In this document: positions 32,834 to 44,329 of the stretch, piece after piece
Position numbering within the stretch: position 1 is the first letter of the stretch
How the letters are laid out: the number at the start of each line of letters is the position of its first letter
NCBI RefSeq assembly: GCF_000143415.4
Contig: NW_003314323.1
Location: forward strand, 124,001 to 188,000
From: Selaginella moellendorffii
Taxonomy: Eukaryota; Streptophyta; Lycopodiopsida; Selaginellales; Selaginellaceae
Length of the DNA: 64,000 bases
Reading direction: 5' to 3'
Notes under the pieces: model-generated
Seen by the model: only the letters and a program-made list of their open reading frames with translations
The model's database searches: none
Told to the model about the DNA's origin: nothing
Translations under genes and position numbers: made by a program

Positions 32834-35470
32834 TAAGTGTTTCAACAGAGATCCCATAATGGTTAACTGCTTTCAGGCAATGGAAATACCTTTGTTGCAA
32901 GAATGAGGACTTCAACGTTAGTTCCCGTAGCAACGCACAAGTGTCCGAAAAACCAGTGGCTGCGAAAAAAACCCGTGCAGGCATTTTTAGTTTCTAAATT
33001 CGAGTGAATGCACAACTCAACTTGCTCATGGAAAAGTATTTCCATACTGATCACTTGCTCAAATAAACTTGCTCGAATAGTACGGTCAGTCGACGCAAAG
33101 AACAATAAATTGTGAAAAAAAGGTCAGTCACCTTACAAATAAGGATAAAATGCAGAACAACGGTGCAGCGTTGCCAATCAAAAACTTAATAAAAGAAAAA
33201 TGCAGTAGGCTATTGTGACAGCCAAGCCCCCATTTAAAAAATGGAGGTAACGGCTGCTGCGGACCCAAACTCCAGAACTGAAGCCACCATTGGAAGAATC
33301 TGCGCGAAAAACTGAGTCCGGTACTATCAGGGAAATGCTGTACCTTTTTCAAGGAAGCTGTATCCTTGAGGCCATAAACTGGACTGTTTCCAGAAGTTTA
33401 TTTTGAAAGAAATCTGCGCATCAAACCGAGTAAATAGAAAATAGTGCTCGATAATATTACCGCTGTTTTCTATCAACTTTGAAGCATCGTGAGGGCTGAA
33501 AGCAACCTTTGATAATCGGGCAACAAGTTCTGCAAATTTATGTTAATACCACTATCACTCCGGCACACAAACCTTGGGAATTGGTGCTGTGTTTCGTGAC
33601 TCCCCTGTTTTTGACATCGAGAATAGCTCGTACGTCAAGCATCCTACAGCGACCATTCTAGAAAACAATTGTAATCGAAACACTCACCTAGACCCCACGC
33701 ATCCAGTTCATATCGAGGAGATTTGCGAATTAACAAATTCTAAAGACTTGTACTGGCTCCCCACTAACCATTCATATTGCTGCTCACACGCACCAAAATG
33801 ACAACAGCGAAAAATACAGGGACTTACAAGCATGAGTCCAGATCCGGATTCGCACCATCGAAGCACGTCGAAGGCATGAAGCTTCCAATCCAGTGAAGGA
33901 GTACACCATAAATCTGATGCCTATGGGAACTTGAGGAACTTGAATGGAAAAAACTTTTTGTGGCTTTCATAAAAGAAGCCCCTTTTGTACTAGGCATCTT
34001 GGTGCACATAATTGAGCAGGAGGTATTGAAGCGCTTGCCTCCAGTTGCTTTGCACTGCCGCATTAGAGCTGTGTGCAGACAATGGAGGGATCTTGTAGAT
34101 TCACTAGGATTTGCAAAGTTTTATTCAGCATACCACTCTAAAAGTAAACACCTACTTCCTCCTTGTGTCTTGGGTATAACTAGAAATGGTGAGGATATCT
34201 ACAGCTGCAACCCGTTTGTTGCTGGATCTGAAGCACCAAAGGATTGGGTCCATCAGGATGTCTACAGTCACATCAGGGTTTTCAAAACTTGTGGTGGATT
34301 GCTGCTTGGATGATTATGTTGTTCTCAATCCGCTTACTAGAGCTCTCAAGGTGCTTCCCCCACCGCCTCTGAAAGAGGTTTCAAGGGCAGTCGTATATAT
34401 ACTCCTGCGTCTTTGTTCTGCGCTGGTATTGGAACCGTCCATGCAGCGGTACTGGATCTGTATAGCAGAAGAGCGATTGCATGTATATGACTCAAGATCA
34501 GGAGTGTGGGACCAAGTGGATTACCTTCCTGGCTGGTCTCATCTCACATATGGAGTGGGAATGGCCAACAGCAAAGCTCATTTTAATTCGACTCAGGGGA
34601 TATTGAGCTTCAACATGGAAGAAATGAGATGGTCCATCGAGTGGTCATCATCCAATCGACCTATGGGAGCTGGTTGGGCCAATTGGGTGGTAACAACAGC
34701 ACCCCAGTTCTTCATTGTGGCTATAGGAGCAGTTCGTGGGGTTGTGAAGATGATGCTAATAAGGTTGGACTGTGCATCCAAGAGATTTGTTAAGGAGGCA
34801 AGCTTTCCTTACAACGAGGAATACCATCTTATCCCTCCGGCCTGTTTCACCTTCATGATTCCGGATAAGAGTAAGGTGTTTTTTTTGGATTATGAGAGTA
34901 AGACCTGGACTAACATTCCAACTCAGAACCCTTCAGTTGTGATGTCTGCTTTTCTGTTTGCACCATCTTTGGTGCCTCCATGAAAGTTAATATTTTATGT
35001 TATTAGAATTTTCTTCTAGGCATCCAAATGTTTTAACAGCACTGAAGGAATGTGGAAGGAATGGAAGCGTAGATCACGATATACTAAGCCTGTGATGAGG
35101 AGAGAAAATCAAAGGTGAGTAATGGTATGCCTTTAGTACATTTTTGCATCCTTTGTTTCTAGAGGGGATCGCATCAAGTTTCCAAGGCCGCGAGCTTCGA
35201 ATAAATTATTTGTGACGAAATTAAGAGCGGGCTGAACAGCAGTTTTGACTACGAGCAGCCATAACTCGTCGCATCCAGCGATGTTGTGACATATGGCATC
35301 GAGTAGAAACACCACCTCAACTCTGATGGAGTTCATGCTCTGCAACAGAAAACAAAAGTAGCAAAAACACAAAACAAGGTGAGAATCTAAAGCTGTAAGA
35401 TGACAATTTGGCAGTGCTGGCCAAGCCAATCTACACCTCAAGAAAGAAATCTCTGAAAGGACTTGCCTGC
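32833..35470. repeat. F-box/TTI2-relic repeat block, copy b
   Basis: From CGATAAGTGTTTCAACAGAG onward this block matches copy c (41056-44530) almost base for base through at least 33.0-35.1 kb, far closer than to copy a. Copies b and c are therefore the youngest pair. It begins inside the block relative to copies a and c, at the GatB fragment junction. Confidence 0.85.
33960..34983 (+). pseudogene. F-box protein pseudogene, copy b
   Basis: Nearly identical to the intact copy c, but an 11-base deletion just after the GGLLLG codons (about 34310, where c has ACGATGGGTGA) puts a stop in frame. A second, 9-base in-frame loss removes YEG near 34850. The region also lacks the MDIL start seen in c and opens instead with a longer in-frame leader. 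One small frameshift is all that separates it from an open gene, so inactivation is recent. Confidence 0.75.
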
Positions 35471-36130
35471 GAAAGTACCCAAGTCATGTGATGTTCCTCT
35501 ATCGGAGCTCCTCGAGGCCCAATCGATCGTTGACAGGATCACTGCCGCTGGAATGGATCTCGGTGTCATCGTCACCACGGCCGTAGCATTTGCTATTGGA
35601 AGATGTATCTACAATGCCAAAAAACCTTGCTAACCCCTACAAGTGTCATGGACAACAATGCTGGTCAGTATGCCGTACAGGCATCTCGTGTAATATCTTC
35701 TTGGCTTCTTGTGTGTGGCCGGATTGAGAGAATTCAGCTAGCATCGACGTTCAAGAGACGACATTCTTCTCCAACATGGAGTTTTTGTTTGCATATGCCC
35801 ATACTGGGATATGCAGAAAGGAGCAAGGTCCAAATAGCCACGTTTGTCTGGAGCATTGTATCACATATTCGTTACACGCATTTAAACCTTCCCTGGGCCT
35901 CGCGGGCATCTCCTTGAATATGCATTTTGCATATTAGATGCCCATTTTGGGCATATGCCAATAGCGAGTGGGGCTACCAATAGAGCTCCTCGAGCTACAC
36001 GGTATCAAGGCCTCTACGTTCTTGAATGCTGAGAGAATGCCCTTCTCTATACAAACCTTGAGCAGCTTCTCCATGCCGCGTAGAGGTCACCTGTCTCTCG
36101 CAAAGCTTCTACACAAGCGCTGCTCTCAGG
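35160..36130 (-). pseudogene. TTI2-like gene relic downstream of F-box copy b
   Basis: Reverse-strand matches to TTI2 exon 4 (NIAGCDELWLLVVKTAVQ, about 35225-35310) and, after a gap with unrelated DNA at 35500-35960, to exon 2 (about 36010-36130, the DNA coding ALVSGKWEEPREREV). All frames are broken. The insert at 35490-35635 codes a short hydrophobic phrase (DLGVIVTTAVAFAIGRCIY) that I could not assign. Confidence 0.65.
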
Positions 36131-36179
36131 CTTGGCCCGACGACACGGGCACCACACGGGTTTCTCGACACGGACACCA

Positions 36180-36345
36180 GTAGCAAGCACCATTCTTCGA
36201 AGTGATGAAACCTCATCAAATCATGCAATCCCCTTTGAGATCCTGGAAATGTTGGAAGCCACTCTGAACTTCTTCATCTTCATTACCCGGATGGTCGCCC
36301 TCAACAAAGTTGTAGTAAGCCTGCGTCAGCTCCAGTGAGATTCAG
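36180..36345. repeat. fragment of XTH 3'-flanking DNA
   Basis: GTAGCAAGCACCATTCT...GAAGTGATGAAAC and GATCCTGGAAATGTTGGAAGCC match the DNA downstream of XTH in the right arm (about 24385-24535) and its inverted copy. The fragment directly follows the TTI2 relic, as in unit 1 gene order, and shows where unit 2 breaks off. Confidence 0.75.
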
Positions 36346-36699
36346 CAAATTAACTCCTTTAATCCAAAACTCTGGGATTATGGGAGGGGGTAAAGTGGGC
36401 GGTGCGCATGATGTTCAACGTCAACGGGCGTTCCATTCTTCGCGAGAGTAAGCAGCGGTGATCGACGTCCAGGCCGCCACATTCTAGCTTTCCATGCTCT
36501 CAACTAACCTCGTCGCACCATCGCCAGTGGTTTCCGTATTGATCAAGAAGCCGCTAGAGTTCTCTGGGAGATGCAAGGAGGACAATATGTCGTTCCTTAG
36601 CTGGAAGCTAGCGCCAAACTCACGGCCTTGAGCTCGGCAGCGACCTGATCTGCTAGCTTGGACGACACAAGGGAAGGTCTCCCACATCCTGGGAAGAGT

Positions 36700-36935
36700 T
36701 TCCTGGGAGAAGCTTCGCGGATGTGCCATCACTTCCCGGAGTGCAGCGAGGAGGTGACGGTGAAAGAGCCTCCCGGCATTGAGATTTCCCTACCAGGAGC
36801 AAGAACAAGCCTCCATAATGTCATCTTGTCCGCCTTGTAGCTCCAAGAGCCGAAATACCGCGATCACGTCGACGCGTCGGCCGTGCTGCGCGTAGGCCTC
36901 GTTCCAGAAGACGATATTACGCACCGCTCACTGCT
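36700..36935 (-). pseudogene. PPR protein relic
   Basis: The reverse strand reads NIVFWNEAYAQHGRRVDVIAVFRLLELQG followed by a decayed ACS phrase, matching the PLS-type PPR pattern VVSWNxxxxAYAQHGxxxxAxxxFxxMxxxG...ACSHAG. No further repeats are in frame. Confidence 0.55.
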
Positions 36936-37129
36936 GCTAGCAAGCAGTTCCATAATTTACTGTGAGGTGGGTTGTTGAGGAGCAGAGTAGAGTCTGTGTA
37001 CGAGATGGTTCAAGGTCTCCTATGTAAAAAAGTATAATGTGAAGTTTTCGTGGCAGATTCTTCAGAGATGATTGTTCAAGTAATTGTTTCTCTGGTCAAT
37101 GGAATGGAATGAAAGTCCATTATTAATAT

Positions 37130-37790
37130 CGCGCCACGCCCTGAGAGCAGCGCTTGTGTCTGAGAAGCCTCGCGAGGGACAGGTGATCTCTACACTCGCT
37201 ACTTCTGCTTATCGTGAAATGGAGTGGAGAACAGACGAACTCAGGGAGATCGCAGCCAGGAGCGAGACGATGCCAGGGCCGAGTTCCTGGCGTCGTCGCG
37301 CGAGGCGCTGGTCGCCCTGAGAACAGCGCTTGTGTCTGGGAAATGGGAGAAGCCTCGCGAGAGAGAGGTGATCTCTACGGTCGCTACTTTCGCTTGTGGC
37401 GAAGTGGAGTGGACGACGGACGAGCTCAGGGAGATCGCAGTCAGTGCGATCGATTGTCTCGGCTCGTCTACGGAGCAGCTGGTTTTGCGAGAACTTTTGC
37501 TGGAGATCCACGCGAGTTTGAGGCATGGAACAAGAGAAGCTGCTCAAAGCTGTTTGTATGAAGGGAATCCAATGTGCACAGCCAGACCAGACATTCTTCT
37601 CAAGGCGCTTCTAATGACATCGTTTTGGCGCATCAAATCACTTGGATACTTTCGCAGGCAAGTCCTTGTTCTCCAGCTAGCTCTAACTCGGAGATTTATT
37701 TTCTTGAGGTGTAGATTGGCCGTGTGCTTCAATCAAGATACGTAACTTGTTTTGAGTTTTTGCTTTCCTGTAGTGCCGAGGATTGAACTC
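37130..37790 (+). pseudogene. TTI2-like gene relic with internal tandem duplication
   Basis: The plus strand carries TTI2 exon 2 twice in part: first about 37134-37256 (RAALVSEKPREGQVISTLATSAYREMEW), then about 37257-37660 (ERDDARAEFLASSREALVAL... onward), ending with decayed pieces of the exon 2/3 intron and the exon 4 acceptor near 37770. The second part keeps a long open stretch (about 170 codons), but it lacks the start and the rest of the gene. Opposite orientation to the other relics. Confidence 0.75.
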
Positions 37791-37794
37791 CAAC

Positions 37795-37829
<35 letters not shown>

Positions 37830-37974
37830 GTTGAATTTCTTCACTTTGACATTCAGAGCACTGGGCAGAAATCTACCTACTTTTATTAATAGATAATATT
37901 AAAAATAAAATAAACTTCTAGTTTGCATTCGAACTTGGAAACTTGACCTTGCAAACATGTAAAAGCTCTTTAGA

Positions 37975-38270
37975 AAAACAGAATGCAAAAAATGTACTAA
38001 GGGGATACCATAACTCACCTTTGGTTTTCTCTTCATCACAGACTCAGTATATCCTTTTCCATTCCTTCCACATTCCTTCAGTATATCGTAATCTACCCAT
38101 ACCTCTTAGTTTTGTGCTTTAATTCTTTTAATGCTAGCTTTTTTTCACAAGAAAATCTTTGCTTCCATTCCTTCCACATTCCTTCCATACCTAGAACAAC
38201 CCAAAACCCTAGAAGAAAATTCTAATAACATAGAATATTAACTTTCATAGGGGCACCAAAGATAATTAAA
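37975..38270 (-). repeat. reversed fragment of F-box 3' flank
   Basis: The reverse strand matches the last codons and downstream DNA of the F-box block (TTTGGTGCC.CATGAAAGTTAATATT and AAGGAATGTGGAAGGAATGG, compare 43590-43830). It is a fourth, inverted scrap of that block, beside the TTI2 relic, with the ATTCCTTCCACATTCCTTC phrase duplicated inside it. Confidence 0.7.
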
Positions 38271-38559
38271 GGGTTGTGACTCTCATAATCCAGAAAGTTG
38301 CATAGGTGTTGCAAAGTCTAAAAGAGAGAACATTGTAAGAAAAGTTTCCACATGGAGTCTGGAAAGTGGTTTTATCTTTGTGCTCTGGAGCAATGAGTAG
38401 CTAATGTAGCCCACATAGCCAGAGTAAAACAACCAAGTTGTCGATGATGGAGGGCACGAAGCTTACCATTGGATTTGATGACTGGAGGAGAGCCACTCTG
38501 TGTAGTCCACTAGATAGATGAAGTCCACAGAAAGGAGGTGTTTCAATTCGGCCTTAGAT

Positions 38560-38700
38560 TTGCATTTGGATCTTGTCACGAACGCCCTCTTTGAGTGTGA
38601 TCTCGTGATCATGTTGTCTGGGACTCCCATGCAAAGATGTCCTTGAAGTGGTGGAGCAAGTTGACGAGTTGTGTTGTGGACTAGTTGTCGAGAGCACTTG
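38560..38700 (-). mobile_element. possible Ty3/gypsy polyprotein relic
   Basis: Reverse-strand phrases LLHHFKDIFAW and, in another frame, DHEITLKEGV resemble the segment just before the reverse transcriptase of Ty3/gypsy elements (LLxxFxDVFAW...H.I.L..G). The match is short, with a frameshift between the two phrases. No LTR, integrase or other RT motif was found. Confidence 0.4.
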
Positions 38701-40260
38701 CAAGACAGGCTGGATCCTTGTCTGCTGAGAGGAAGACTTCATGGCATCAGCTGAACAAAGCCAGAAAACAGGAGGAGTTTCACAAGGTACGCACAAAGTT
38801 CAGCTTTTTTACTGGTCCTAAGATTCAAGGGCCCGAGATCAAGAGCCTGAGATCGAGAGCCCGAGATTTTTACTGGTCCCAGGGCCTGAGATCGCAGAGA
38901 TCCAAACGCAAACAACATCTTCTCCAATCATTTTCTTCTTGTGTTTTCGATTGCTCTTAGGCCAAGGAGAGTGATACTGTGGTGGAAGCCAGCAACCAAG
39001 TTGCTCAGTGGTACATCATGGACGAGTACAATTGTCCAGGACACAAGTTTGGATCCGGGATATCATCACAGAGGTGCATCTCATGCATTGATCAGCTAGG
39101 CGTTGAGAACACACACCAGATCCTACACGCATCAAACCCTAAGTACTTCCTCTATATATCCTTGGATCAAAGGAATGTGCTGATATCCACATCACACATT
39201 CCATTGGGATGCCACTAACTTGTCCAAGGATAACAAGACAACCTGAAGGAAACACAAGTGGATTGATCCAAGGCAATCTGTCAAAGGTAATTGTTGGAAC
39301 TTCAAAACAATTGCAAAGGCAAAAGTATAGACATGACCTGAGAGTAAATCTATTCTCAGAAAATTGATACTCTAATCTTTAATTGGACATAGTTTTTTAT
39401 CATATTAGTAATCACTTTATATACTGTAGAGCATTTTTAGTTGATGTGAAATTTCTAGGTGTGTGTCCTTGAATTCCGATATCAGTTTGCAAGTAGCATT
39501 TATTCATTATAAAGACAAGCAATGGACTATGCAATCCTTAAAGTCAAAAACTTAAAAGGGAATCTCCTAATATTGTTCTGTTTCTTTTTTGAAAGCTGAT
39601 GCTAAGTCCTTCTATATTCTTAAAAATAGAATATACTTGAACATACTTGATAATTGTTTAAAAATATAACTTATTAATATTTTAAATAATAAAAAATAAG
39701 ATTTAAATATATTTATAACAAAGTAGCTTTTCTACCTTTCACTTGGCTATAAATATTGCATTTAGACTTTTACCCTTTTGAGATTTTGACCTCTTCACCT
39801 GGAGCAGCTAAATAGCTAAGCCTTTGCCTCCTTAGGAACTCCACTCCCACTACCTAGACTAGCAATATATTGTCATGCAGTTGCCTCAAAATATCCACCA
39901 GGCCCTTTGATCACTAATTCATAAGACCATTTTGGTTTGAATCCTCATTTATCAGCTCAGTCCCTCATTCAATCTTGAATGCCATTTGCCACAAGGAAAA
40001 AAATGATGTGGGATAGCTCTTTTTAGCTGAAAACTGAAAAGACAACATTTGGTTTTGTTTTGTGGTAGCTTTATATTTAATAAGAACCTCTTGAAAAGCA
40101 TTCAGTGGCTGAACATATGACATTGCCCACTCTATTGCTGAGGCCCCTTCGACAAAAAATGGACCATAATTTAATCAATTAGCTAATATAGGTTGTCTAT
40201 CCAAATCCAAGCAAAGCTTAGCAATTCAATCAAGAGCTTCTCGCACATATCACTAGAGGG
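38701..40260. other. relic-rich region, no gene recognised
   Basis: Short frames around 38980-39220 (a phrase YFLYISLDQRNVLISTSHIP) do not match a family I know. 39.3-40.2 kb is AT-rich. The segment 38815-38890 has a small direct repeat of GAGATC-AGAGCC(T/C)GAGAT type. Probably degenerate transposon DNA given the copia and gypsy scraps on either side. Confidence 0.4.
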
Positions 40261-40540
40261 ATGTTGCTCTGGCCCAACCAAAAATTACCTCTTTGCACTC
40301 ACTCTTGTGCTGCGAGGCCATATGGCTCCAGTGCCTCCTGGGTGCATCGCAAGATTAATTCTCACACCAAACACCTCACCATTTCATGCGGGATTGAAGA
40401 CAACATTATCCAGCTGATTTACTATCTTACACAAGAAATGACTGCAAACATCTTGACAAAGCCCCTGCTTCCTAGCAAGCTTTCTCCCTCATCTAAGATG
40501 CAGCCACGTGGTATGCCACGTGGCACATAAAGCGGACACT
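40261..40540 (+). mobile_element. Ty1/copia retrotransposon relic (RNase H end)
   Basis: The frame reads TKHLTISCGIEDNIIQLIYYLTQEM then TANILTKPLLPSKL, the hallmark C-terminus of copia polyproteins (TKHIDIxxHxIRExV...TxxxxADxLTKPLP). It is followed by CATCTAAGATGCAGCCACGTGGTATGCCACGTGG, which recurs in reverse at 44700-44760 and is probably the start of the 3' end/LTR. Conserved His and Asp positions are altered, so it is dead. Confidence 0.7.
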
Positions 40541-41055
40541 CGACACTTTTCGGATGATCTCGTATACAATCTCACATTGGAGATCATAACCATCCCTCCC
40601 TTACTCTCGACTGAGTTGAAACGAGCGAGGTTTCGTCAATGAGGTGATCTCGATGGATGCATTGTCTAAACCGCTACTCTTGCGAAGAAATGAAAACCGC
40701 AGCAGAGGAAAGGTTGGAGACTCTCACCAGTGGTTGTTTGCTTGGGGCCGTTGGCGTTCGTCTGGGACGCAATGCAATGGGACGCTGTTATGCAGCTTGT
40801 TTCATGGCGTTGCTGTGGCTGCTGCCGCGTCTTCCATGTCGTCCCATCCATCGCTCGTCTTTGGTCATCGGCTACGCTGTCGAAGAAATCTTCGCTCAAG
40901 GAAGTGCTGGGCTGGGGTGCTATGAGAGAGCTCACAGTGCAGCTTTAGACGATAAGAGATAGTCAGCTATCCAAAGTTATAAGCATTTACAAACCCGAGA
41001 AGACCCGACGTTGCAACAGGCAGAATACTGGGGCTCACTCCATCCTCGAGCTCAG
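40541..41055. other. intergenic DNA with uncertain reading frames
   Basis: The stretch 40640-40965 has coding-like GC content and overlapping open frames on both strands (up to about 100 codons), including MDALSKPLLLRR and a Cys-rich hydrophobic phrase. None of them matches a family I recognise, so I do not call a gene. Confidence 0.35.
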
Positions 41056-42587
41056 AGTAGATTTTTGATAAAGTTACTTCGATGTGGACAATGCTGACCT
41101 TGTTGTGATGCTTCCGGACAAGTAGCTTCAAAGGCTTTAGTCCTCACATCAGTTAAGCAACTAGAATAAAAGATGGAGCAACCTGTAGTTACTGGCTTGT
41201 GGCCCATTATACCTTGTCAGGGAAGAGCTCAAACGCATACCAGCACCCCTTGCAGGAGCAAATCCATCCCTTAGAGCCTTTGCCGTGATGCGTTGATCAG
41301 ACTCTTGCATGAAAAATGTAACTTGATTCGAAGAACAAGAGGAGAATGTACGTTAAGAAGGCCGGCAGTGTTCAGGTTCTTCGTCAACATGATAGAGACT
41401 AAGAAAAATAAAAGAGAAAAAGGAACTTGCAATTTCGATAAGTGTTTCAACAGAGATCCCATAATGGTTAACTGCTTTCAGGCAATGGAAATACCTTTGG
41501 TGCAAAAATGAGCATTGACTTCAACGTGTGTTCGAAAAACCAGTGGCTGCGAAAAAAACCCGTGCAGGCATTTTTAGTTTCTAAATTCGAGTGAATGCAC
41601 AACTCAACTTGCTCATGGAAAAGTATTTCCATACTGATCACTTGCTCAAATAAACTTGCTCGAATAGTACGGTCAGTCGACGCAAAGAACAATAAATTGT
41701 GAAAAAAAGGTCAGTCACCTTACAAATAAGGATAAAATGCAGAACAACGGTGCAGCGTTGCCAATCAAAAACTTAATAAAAGAAAAATGCAGTAGGCTAT
41801 TGTGACAGCCAAGCCCCCATTTAAAAAATGGAGGTAACGGCTGCTGCGGACCCAAACTCCAGAACTGAAGCCACCATTGGAAGAATCTGCGCGAAAAACT
41901 GAGTCCGGTACTATCAGGGAAATGCTGTACCTTTTTCAAGGAAGCTGTATCCTTGAGGCCATAAACTGGACTGTTTCCAGAAGTTTATTTTGAAAGAAAT
42001 CTGCGCATCAAACCGAGTAAATAGAAAATAGTGCTCGATAATATTACCGCTGTTTTCTATCAACTTTGAAGCATCGTGAGGGCTGAAAGCAACCTTTGAT
42101 AATCGGGCAACAAGTTCTGCAAATTTATGTTAATACCACTATCACTCCGGCACACAAACCTTGGGAATTGGTGCTGTGTTTCGTGACTCCCCTGTTTTTG
42201 ACATCGAGAATAGCTCGTACGTCAAGCATCCTACAGCGACCATTCTAGAAAGCAATTGTAATCGAAACACTCACCTAGACCCCACGCATCCAGTTCATAT
42301 CGAGGAGATTTGCGAATTAACAAATTCTAAAGACTTGTACTGGCTCCCCACTAACCATTCATATTGCTGCTCACACGCACCAAAATGACAACAGCGAAAA
42401 ATACAGGGACTTACAAGCATGAGTCCAGATCCGGATTCGCACCATCGAAGCACGTCGAAGGCATGAATCTTCCAATCCAGTGAAGGAGTACACCATAAAT
42501 CTCGATGCCTATGGGAGATTGTTGAGGAACTTGAATGGAAAACCCTTTTTGTGGCCTTCATAAAAGAAGCCCCTTTTGTACTAGGGT

Positions 42588-43601
42588 ATGGACATTTTGG
42601 TGCACATAATTGAGCAGGAGGTGTTGAAGCGCTTGCCTCCAGTTGCTTTGCACTGCCGCATTAGAGCTGTGTGCAGACAATGGAGGGATCTTGTAGATTC
42701 ACCAGGATTTGCAAAGTTTTATTCAGCATACTACTCTAAAAGTAAGCATCTACCTCCTCCTCGTGTCTTGGGTATAACTAGAAATGGTGAGGATATCTAC
42801 AGCTGCAACCCGTTTGTTGCTAGATCTGAAGCACCAAAAGATTGGGTCCATCAAGATGTCTACAGTCACATCAGGGTTTTCAGAACTTGTGGTGGATTGC
42901 TGCTTGGAACGATGGGTGATGATTATGTTGTTCTCAATCCGCTTACTAGAGCTCTCAAGGTGCTTCCCCCACCGCCTCTGAAAGAGGTTTCAAGGGCAGT
43001 CGTATATATACTCCTGCGTCTTCATTCTGCCCTGGTATTGGAACCGTCCATGCAGCGGTACTGGATCTGTATAGCAGAAGAGCGATTGCATGTATATGAC
43101 TCAAGATCAGGGGTGTGGGACCAAGTGGATTACCTTCCTGGCTGGTCTCATCTCATATATGGAGTGGGGATGGCCAACAGCAAAGCTTATTTTAATTCGA
43201 ATCAGGGGATATTGAGCTTCAACATGGAAGAAATGAGATGGTCCATCGAGTGGTCATCATCCAATCGACCTATGGGAGCTGGTTGGGCCAATTGGGTGGT
43301 AACAACAGCACCCCAGTTCTTCATTGTGGTTATAGGAGCAGTTTGTGGGGTTGTGAAGATGATGCTAATAAGGTTGGACTGTGCATCCAAGAGATTTGTT
43401 AAGGAGGCAAGCTTTCCTTACAACGAGGAATGCCATCTTATCCCTCCGGCCTGTTTCTACGAAGGCACCTTCATGATTCCGGATAAGAGTAAGGTGTTTT
43501 TTTTGGATTATGAGAGTAAGACCTGGACTAACATTCCAACTCAGAACCCTTCAGTTGTGATGTCTGCTTTTCTGTTTGCACCATCTTTGGTGCCTCCATG
43601 A
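42588..43601 (+). CDS. F-box protein, copy c (open reading frame)
   Basis: A 337-residue intronless protein. The N-terminus (EQEVLKRLPPVALHCRIRAVCRQWRDLVDSPGF, about residues 9-41) matches the plant F-box consensus, somewhat degenerate at its start. It is followed by an F-box-associated beta-propeller-like region with GGLLLG, VLNPLTRALKVLPPPP, RLHVYDSRSGVW, ILSFNMEEMRWS and VFFLDYESKTW, as in plant kelch/FBA F-box proteins. Such proteins join SCF ubiquitin ligases through Skp1 and select substrates; the substrate is unknown. Start MDILVH follows a short leader that differs in copy b. It is the only one of three copies without frameshift. Confidence 0.82.
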   Translation: MDILVHIIEQEVLKRLPPVALHCRIRAVCRQWRDLVDSPGFAKFYSAYYSKSKHLPPPRVLGITRNGEDIYSCNPFVARSEAPKDWVHQDVYSHIRVFRTCGGLLLGTMGDDYVVLNPLTRALKVLPPPPLKEVSRAVVYILLRLHSALVLEPSMQRYWICIAEERLHVYDSRSGVWDQVDYLPGWSHLIYGVGMANSKAYFNSNQGILSFNMEEMRWSIEWSSSNRPMGAGWANWVVTTAPQFFIVVIGAVCGVVKMMLIRLDCASKRFVKEASFPYNEECHLIPPACFYEGTFMIPDKSKVFFLDYESKTWTNIPTQNPSVVMSAFLFAPSLVPP

Positions 43602-43839
43602 AAGTTAATATTTTATGTTATTAGAATTTTCTTCTAGGCATCCAAGTGTTCATAAGTTCTCTTGCACACCCATTTATGATCAATAAGTTTTCAATTGAAC
43701 AGTATAAAACACTATTCAAATTAACAGCACTGAAGGAATGTGGAAGGAATGGAAGAGTAGATCACGATATACTAAGCCTGTGAAGGAGAGAAAATCAAAG
43801 GTGAGTAATGGTATAGTACATTTTTGCATCCTTTGTTTC

Positions 43840-44285
43840 TAGAGGGGATTGCATCAAGTTTCCAAGGCCACGAGCTTCGAATAAATTATTTGTTGACCAA
43901 ATTAAGAGCGGGCTGAACAGCAGTTTTGACTACGAGCAGCCATAACTCGTCGCATCCAGCAATGTTGTTACATATGGCATCTAGTAGAAACGTTTGTACC
44001 ACCTCAACTCTGATGGAGTTCATGCTCTGCAATCCTTGGTGCTACAGAAAAAAAAGTAGCGAAAACACAAAACAAGCTGAGAATCTAAAGCTGTAAGATG
44101 CAGTGCTGGCCGAGCCAATCTATATTTCAAGAAAAGAAATCTCTGAAAGAACTTGCCTGCGAAACCATGTGATGTTCTTGAAAGAATGCCCTTCTCTATA
44201 CAAACTTTGAGCAGCTTCTCCATGCTGCGTAGAGGTCACCTGTCTCTCGCAAAGCTTCTACACAAGCACTGCTCTCAGGCTTGGC
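43840..44285 (-). pseudogene. TTI2-like gene relic downstream of F-box copy c
   Basis: The reverse strand matches TTI2 exon 4 (about 43905-44040, NIAGCDELWLLVVKTAV) and exon 2 (about 44155-44280), with the intron DNA between, in the same order as in copies a and b. Frames are broken. The shared breakpoints with copy b show that they descend from one relic and not from separate insertions. Confidence 0.75.
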
Positions 44286-44329
44286 CCGACGACATGGGCA
44301 CCACACGGGTTTCTCAACACGGACACCAG

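Noticed and set aside
40640-40965. Transporter-like gene beginning MDALSKPLLLRR
   Set aside because: The start resembles some MATE transporters, but the continuing frame has none of their motifs or membrane spans and overlaps equally long frames on the other strand.
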